Translations under genes and position numbers: made by a program
Notes under the pieces: model-generated
The model's database searches: none
What the model was told of the DNA's origin: nothing
Seen by the model: only the letters and a program-made list of their open reading frames with translations
Assembly (NCBI GenBank): GCA_964427955.1
Contig: CAYRWY010000103.1
Location: forward strand, 1 to 14,981
Origin: JACRBK01 sp964427955
GTDB lineage: Bacteria > Chloroflexota > Anaerolineae > Aggregatilineales > Aggregatilineaceae
DNA: 14,981 nucleotides
Direction of reading: 5' to 3'
Part shown: positions 12,301 through 14,981 of the stretch, piece after piece
How the letters are laid out: every line of letters begins with the position of its first letter
Numbering within the stretch: position 1 is the first letter of the stretch

Positions 12301-14981
12301 GGTCGTCCTCACCGCAGGCAACCCGACGCCCAACAACATCAATTTCACGCTGACCATCGGCGGCACCGTCTCCGGCACGGTCTACGCGACCGACGGCGTC
12401 ACCCCGCTGGCCAATGTGGGCGTGAATCTCGACGGCAACGGCTGGGGGAACGGCACCTGCACCGACAGCAATGGCTACTACGAATTCACCGGCCTGGCGC
12501 TCAACGAAGGACTCGTCGTCCGGGCGGGCGGACAGTCCGGCTGCTACGGCGGTCCGCAGAACTATGTCCGGGAATACTGGCAGGAAGCCACCACCTGGGA
12601 CGCTGCTACCCCCATCACGCTGACCGGTGGCACCCCCAGCGCCCTGCATACCGACTTCACCCTGGCCGAAGGCGGCGCGATCTCCGGCACGATCTACGCG
12701 CCGGACGGCACCACCCCGCTGAGCGGCGTCAACGTCTCGGTCGAAGACTTCAGCACGGGCTGGTGGGTCGAGGGAAGCCAGTCCAATCCGGACGGGACCT
12801 ACACCATCTACGGTCTGCCTGCCGGGACCTACCGCCTCCAGGTCAACGCATCCGGTTACGCGATGCAGTATTACCACGACAGGTTCCGCAACAACCCCGA
12901 TCCGGTCACGGTGACGGTGCCCAACACCACCGGCGGGATCGACTTCACCATGCACCCCGGCGGGTCGCTCACGGGCCGCGTGACGGACGCCACGACCGGC
13001 CTGCCCCTGGCCAACATGGTGGTGAACGCCAACTTCGACGGTTGGGGCCACGGCACCTGCACCGACAGCGAGGGTTACTACACCCTGGAACTCCTCCCGC
13101 TCGGCGTGAACTTCAGGATGGGCGTGGGCGGCAGCGACAACTGGTGCGGCGGGCCGAACAACTACGTCCAGGAATACTGGAATAACACGCCGAACTGGGA
13201 CAGCGCGTTCATCTTCAACCTGACCTTCGACACCCGCAACCAGACCGGCATCGACTTCTCGCCGGAAATCGGCGGCACGGTGTCCGGCCACGTGGAAGAT
13301 CAGGTCACGCACCTGCCCCTCGCCAACATGACCGTCAACTCCTACTACGACGGCGGCGGCTGGAACAACGCCTGCACCGACTCCAACGGGTTCTACACCA
13401 TCAACAACATCCCGCTGGGCACCTCGCTCCGCGTCCAGGCGGGCGGCAACAACGGGTGCGGCGGATCGTCCGCGTACATGGTCGAATACTGGCAGGAGAC
13501 GCCCGACAACAACGCCGCCACGGTGCTCACGGTCAACAGCACGACGCCTGATCTGACGGGCATCGACTTCACGCTCGAAGCGAGCGGCACCTTCTCCGGC
13601 ACGATTACCCAGGCCGACGGCACCACGCCGATCCCCTATGCGACCGTGTGCGTGGCCGACTTCAACGGCAACGACTTCGGCTGCACGCAGTCCGGCCCGG
13701 ATGGCGCCTATATCTTCGGCGGCCTGTCCAGCGGCAGCTACCAGGTGCGCGCGCAGGCTGACGGCTACGCGGTGGAGTTCTACCTCGACGCGGCTGACGG
13801 GGGCCTGTCACAGCCGGTGGCCGTGACCGTGGGCAGCAATACGCCGGACATCGACTTCACGCTCGACCCCGGCGGCTCGATCTCCGGCACGGTGACCGAC
13901 CAGGACACCGGCCTGCCCATCGCGAACGCGTTCGTGTTTGGCGACAATCCCTTCATGGGCACCTGCGCCGACTCGAACGGCCACTATACCCTCGCCAACA
14001 TCCCGTTCGGGATGCAGATGAGAATGTCCGCCCCCGGCGGTACCTGCGGCGGGCCGACGCTCTACCTGGAAGAATACTACGATAACAAGCCCGACCGGGA
14101 CAGCGCCGACGTCATCATCCTCGACAGCGGCACTCCCAACCGGACCGGCATCGACCTCAGCCCCCGGCAAGCGGGCGCTATCTCCGGCACGGTCACCGCG
14201 GCGGAAGACAACAGCCCCCTGCCCGGCATCTGGGTCTGCGCGTTCGAATACTCGTCGCCCATCCTGGACGGCGCGCACTGGCAGTGCACCCAGACGCAGG
14301 CCGACGGCACGTACCTGATCACCGGCGTGCGGCTGGAACCGCAGCGCATCTGGCTGTTCCCGGACGACCGCGCGCGGCTGTTCTACAACCAGGCGACCTC
14401 GTTCGCCGACGCCGACCCGGTGACGGTGACGTCCGGCGTCACGACATCCGGCATCGACTTCTCGCTGCCCCAGGCGGGCGTGATCTCCGGCTCGATCTAC
14501 GAAGCGGACGGCACGACCTCGTTTGGCAACGGCGTGACGATCTCGACCGATACCGGCGAGTATCCCGAATGCGCCCAGGCCGACGGCACCTACCGCATCT
14601 TCATCCCGGTGGGCAGCACGGTCAAGGTCATGGCGGGCAGCGGGATGTGCGACGTGTCCGGCAAGACCTTCCCGACGCAGTTCTGGAATCACGTCACCGA
14701 CGCGGCGCAGGCCACGACGATCAGCATCACGACCCACGGCCAGTCCGTCACCGATATCAACTTCTCCGTCGCGACCTCGGCCCCGGCAGCGCCCTCCGGC
14801 CTGACGGCGACCCCGATCAGCGCCACGCAGATCGACCTCGGCTGGACCGATAACTCGTCCGACGAAACCGCCTTCTCCGTCGAACGCTCGGCGGGCGGCT
14901 CCACCGGCTGGACCGAGATCGGCACTCCGGCGGCGAATGGCCCCCCCTACAGCGACCCCGCCGCGACCTGCCAACCGCCCG
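9341..14981 (+). CDS. Giant secreted protein: NHL-like propeller, tandem carboxypeptidase-regulatory-like modules, Fn3 (partial)
   Basis: The frame is open from ATG 9341 to the right edge, 1,880 codons without a stop, so the C-terminus is not seen. Residues 1-28 are a Sec signal peptide (MKPKVSSSAFLILLLLLSPL, with STVAA before a likely cut). Residues about 45-312 hold six blades of an NHL/SMP-30-like beta-propeller, each of the form GPxGLAFDSSGNLYVA, for example APRGLAFDSTGRLYVAEF. Residues about 302-1812 hold about 15 modules of about 100 residues that open with GGxxSGTVxxxDGTTPLxN, contain NPDGTYTxxGLPxGTY and close with GIDFTLDPGG, as in CarboxypepD_reg-like domains. From about residue 1815 a fibronectin type III domain begins (APSGLTATPISATQIDLGW, then TDNSSDETAFSVERS). 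It is likely an exported surface or matrix protein for binding or adhesion; no enzyme motif is seen. Cys pairs recur in the modules and may form disulfides. A cell-wall or sorting anchor, if any, lies beyond the window. Confidence 0.88.
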   Translation, partial: MKPKVSSSAFLILLLLLSPLFITSTVAASSETSPAAGGLYRQGGEVFATGLNGPFGMVFDGSDNLFVANEGASGGTGDTDIRMIAPDGTVTVYANGFTGPSGLAFNSSGVLYAVDDTNTIFSITAPFTVSAFISGSPALNNPNAIAFDSSNNLYAANANSGAIAKFDAAGVLVDGVLVSGLNSPQAVVVDNAAGLLYMTDMNGQLRGVPLAGGDHALYAYFTGGTNGGLARDSSGNLYLAEWDANRVLRIDAADQTVSICQEGLDAPRGLAFDSTGRLYVAEFNAGRILRFTGCAASTNGNGSASGTVYEADGTTPIRNVDIGFEALNGSRQFHTQTNLNGHYTILDITPDQYRVRASGGGSYADEFYHEKIGNGDLADAVTIQANQAITGIDFTLDPGGTLSGRVTDATTGAGLPNIWLDLIGLWSGACTDADGYYTFYGLPFDVDFTITANNHTCDGSPRTYLQEYWQNKTDQGQADPVHITSGNPNPTGYDFALETGGSITGTVYESNGSTPITNAYVCVDDFNGNGYGCFNVDGSGVYTVPGLPSGQYRANASAPDHAKELYNNLPYLMDHWNATRISVAAGSVTSGIDFTLDPGGTISGIIYDDQNNPLGGVPIDTIPGGYGQCSNPDGSYTISELPLNMGIVLMAGGSQWGGCATLDRAPEWWYEANIQFNATPITLETGSEHATGKNFTLTVGGSVSGTVRDDQGNPLGNVQVGLNTRAENNWGQGLCSNPDGTYTFDHLPLDVQYVVNSGGTSGCGGPQNYMQQYWNGKPDWNSADNITPTTAEPDVPGIDFALPVSGSFSGRVTETDNVTPVSGANVCAQEYVTGNWLNCVGVNGDGTYTFTGLPTGTYRAYAEAPGYAREMYDNLAYYPLDFNNSGQIHVTVGVDTPDINYSLAPGGTISGFIYDDQGHALSGVPIDTVPGGNGTCTNPDGSYSLPGMPLDTGVIVMAGGRQWGGCATLDRAPEWWQESPTESGATPVVLTAGNPTPNNINFTLTIGGTVSGTVYATDGVTPLANVGVNLDGNGWGNGTCTDSNGYYEFTGLALNEGLVVRAGGQSGCYGGPQNYVREYWQEATTWDAATPITLTGGTPSALHTDFTLAEGGAISGTIYAPDGTTPLSGVNVSVEDFSTGWWVEGSQSNPDGTYTIYGLPAGTYRLQVNASGYAMQYYHDRFRNNPDPVTVTVPNTTGGIDFTMHPGGSLTGRVTDATTGLPLANMVVNANFDGWGHGTCTDSEGYYTLELLPLGVNFRMGVGGSDNWCGGPNNYVQEYWNNTPNWDSAFIFNLTFDTRNQTGIDFSPEIGGTVSGHVEDQVTHLPLANMTVNSYYDGGGWNNACTDSNGFYTINNIPLGTSLRVQAGGNNGCGGSSAYMVEYWQETPDNNAATVLTVNSTTPDLTGIDFTLEASGTFSGTITQADGTTPIPYATVCVADFNGNDFGCTQSGPDGAYIFGGLSSGSYQVRAQADGYAVEFYLDAADGGLSQPVAVTVGSNTPDIDFTLDPGGSISGTVTDQDTGLPIANAFVFGDNPFMGTCADSNGHYTLANIPFGMQMRMSAPGGTCGGPTLYLEEYYDNKPDRDSADVIILDSGTPNRTGIDLSPRQAGAISGTVTAAEDNSPLPGIWVCAFEYSSPILDGAHWQCTQTQADGTYLITGVRLEPQRIWLFPDDRARLFYNQATSFADADPVTVTSGVTTSGIDFSLPQAGVISGSIYEADGTTSFGNGVTISTDTGEYPECAQADGTYRIFIPVGSTVKVMAGSGMCDVSGKTFPTQFWNHVTDAAQATTISITTHGQSVTDINFSVATSAPAAPSGLTATPISATQIDLGWTDNSSDETAFSVERSAGGSTGWTEIGTPAANGPPYSDPAATCQPP
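10235..14780 (+). repeat. About 15 tandem modules of about 300 bp inside the giant secreted-protein gene
   Basis: Module starts fall near 10243, 10534, 10840, 11134, 11440, 11755, 12058, 12361, 12673, 12961, 13270, 13585, 13870, 14176 and 14476, a spacing of about 290-315 bp. Two kinds occur. One has GxCTDxxGxY, then CGGPxxY and an EYW signature (QEYWQN, REYWQE, QEYWNN, VEYWQE). The other has an N-terminal VC with a second Cys and an LPxGxYRxxAxAxGYA block ending in a Tyr-rich stretch. Modules starting at 11134 and 12058 are especially alike (QWGGCATLDRAPEWW in both), 921 bp apart, as if a three-module block had been copied. Confidence 0.8.

Noticed and set aside
10148..13312. A minus-strand open frame of 1,054 codons opposite the giant secreted-protein gene
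   Set aside because: It mirrors the ~300-bp modules of the plus-strand gene, is a low-complexity Val/Gly/Ala/Arg product without domain motifs, and has no ribosome site. The plus strand has a signal peptide, recognisable domains and a promoter.
10235..14780. Regularly spaced repeats considered as a CRISPR array
   Set aside because: The period is about 300 bp, the repeats are diverged coding modules in one open frame, and there are no short identical repeats with unique spacers or cas genes.
13808..14974. A second minus-strand open frame opposite the same gene
   Set aside because: Same reason: it is the antisense of GC-rich module DNA, with an Arg/Gly/Asp-rich product and no family features.

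Overview
The window is a GC-rich stretch of bacterial chromosome. The gene set and style suggest Chloroflexota, perhaps Anaerolineae: a one-pass membrane HtrA protease with a Pro/Thr linker, a GT-C-like membrane protein, a type-ISP-like restriction enzyme, a very long secreted protein of carboxypeptidase-regulatory-like modules, and GTAGGGGC-type intergenic palindromes. This placement is an inference from style. There is no rRNA, tRNA or other phylogenetic marker. A 100-N scaffold gap shows that this is a draft assembly.

Layout, left to right. (1) Positions 1-252, minus strand: the start of an XRE-family regulator, possibly of the XRE-ImmA/IrrE type, cut by the window edge, with a promoter whose -35 box lies in a tandem TGTCAA repeat. 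(2) A clear intrinsic terminator, then a minus-strand HtrA/DegP-like serine protease (412-1590). (3) Divergent from it, a multi-pass membrane protein resembling GT-C glycosyltransferases, a 50-bp double palindrome, and a SpoU-family RNA 2'-O-methyltransferase. (4) A gene-poor stretch (3948-4380) with a broken small ORF, two GC-rich palindromic repeats and a good promoter. (5) A large single-chain restriction-modification enzyme (4381 to about 8155): PD-(D/E)XK nuclease, N6-adenine methyltransferase, target recognition region. (6) A minus-strand metallophosphoesterase (8283-9080). (7) An AT-rich promoter region, then a giant secreted protein (9341 to beyond the right edge): signal peptide, six-bladed NHL-like propeller, about 15 tandem modules of about 100 residues, and the start of a fibronectin type III domain. 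This last gene has no stop codon in the window, so it is easily missed by ORF callers that need one.

The restriction-enzyme locus is the most unusual part. It carries at least six small GC-rich palindromic repeats, two upstream and four inside the gene. Two of the internal copies lie head to tail as 40-bp inverted repeats (37/40 identical). They flank a complete DUF559 (Vsr-like) endonuclease domain that sits in frame between the methyltransferase and the target-recognition region. A third copy adds about 14 in-frame residues to a linker. A fourth, of a related subtype, shifts the frame and separates the last ~87 codons. The scaffold gap is also in this gene. It is flanked by the same 55 bp on both sides, and removing the Ns plus one copy restores the reading frame exactly, so the gap is very probably an unmerged contig overlap.

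No strong operon links the blocks. The methyltransferase follows the membrane protein on the same strand, but a palindromic element separates them. The phosphoesterase and the giant secreted protein are divergent across a shared AT-rich control region.
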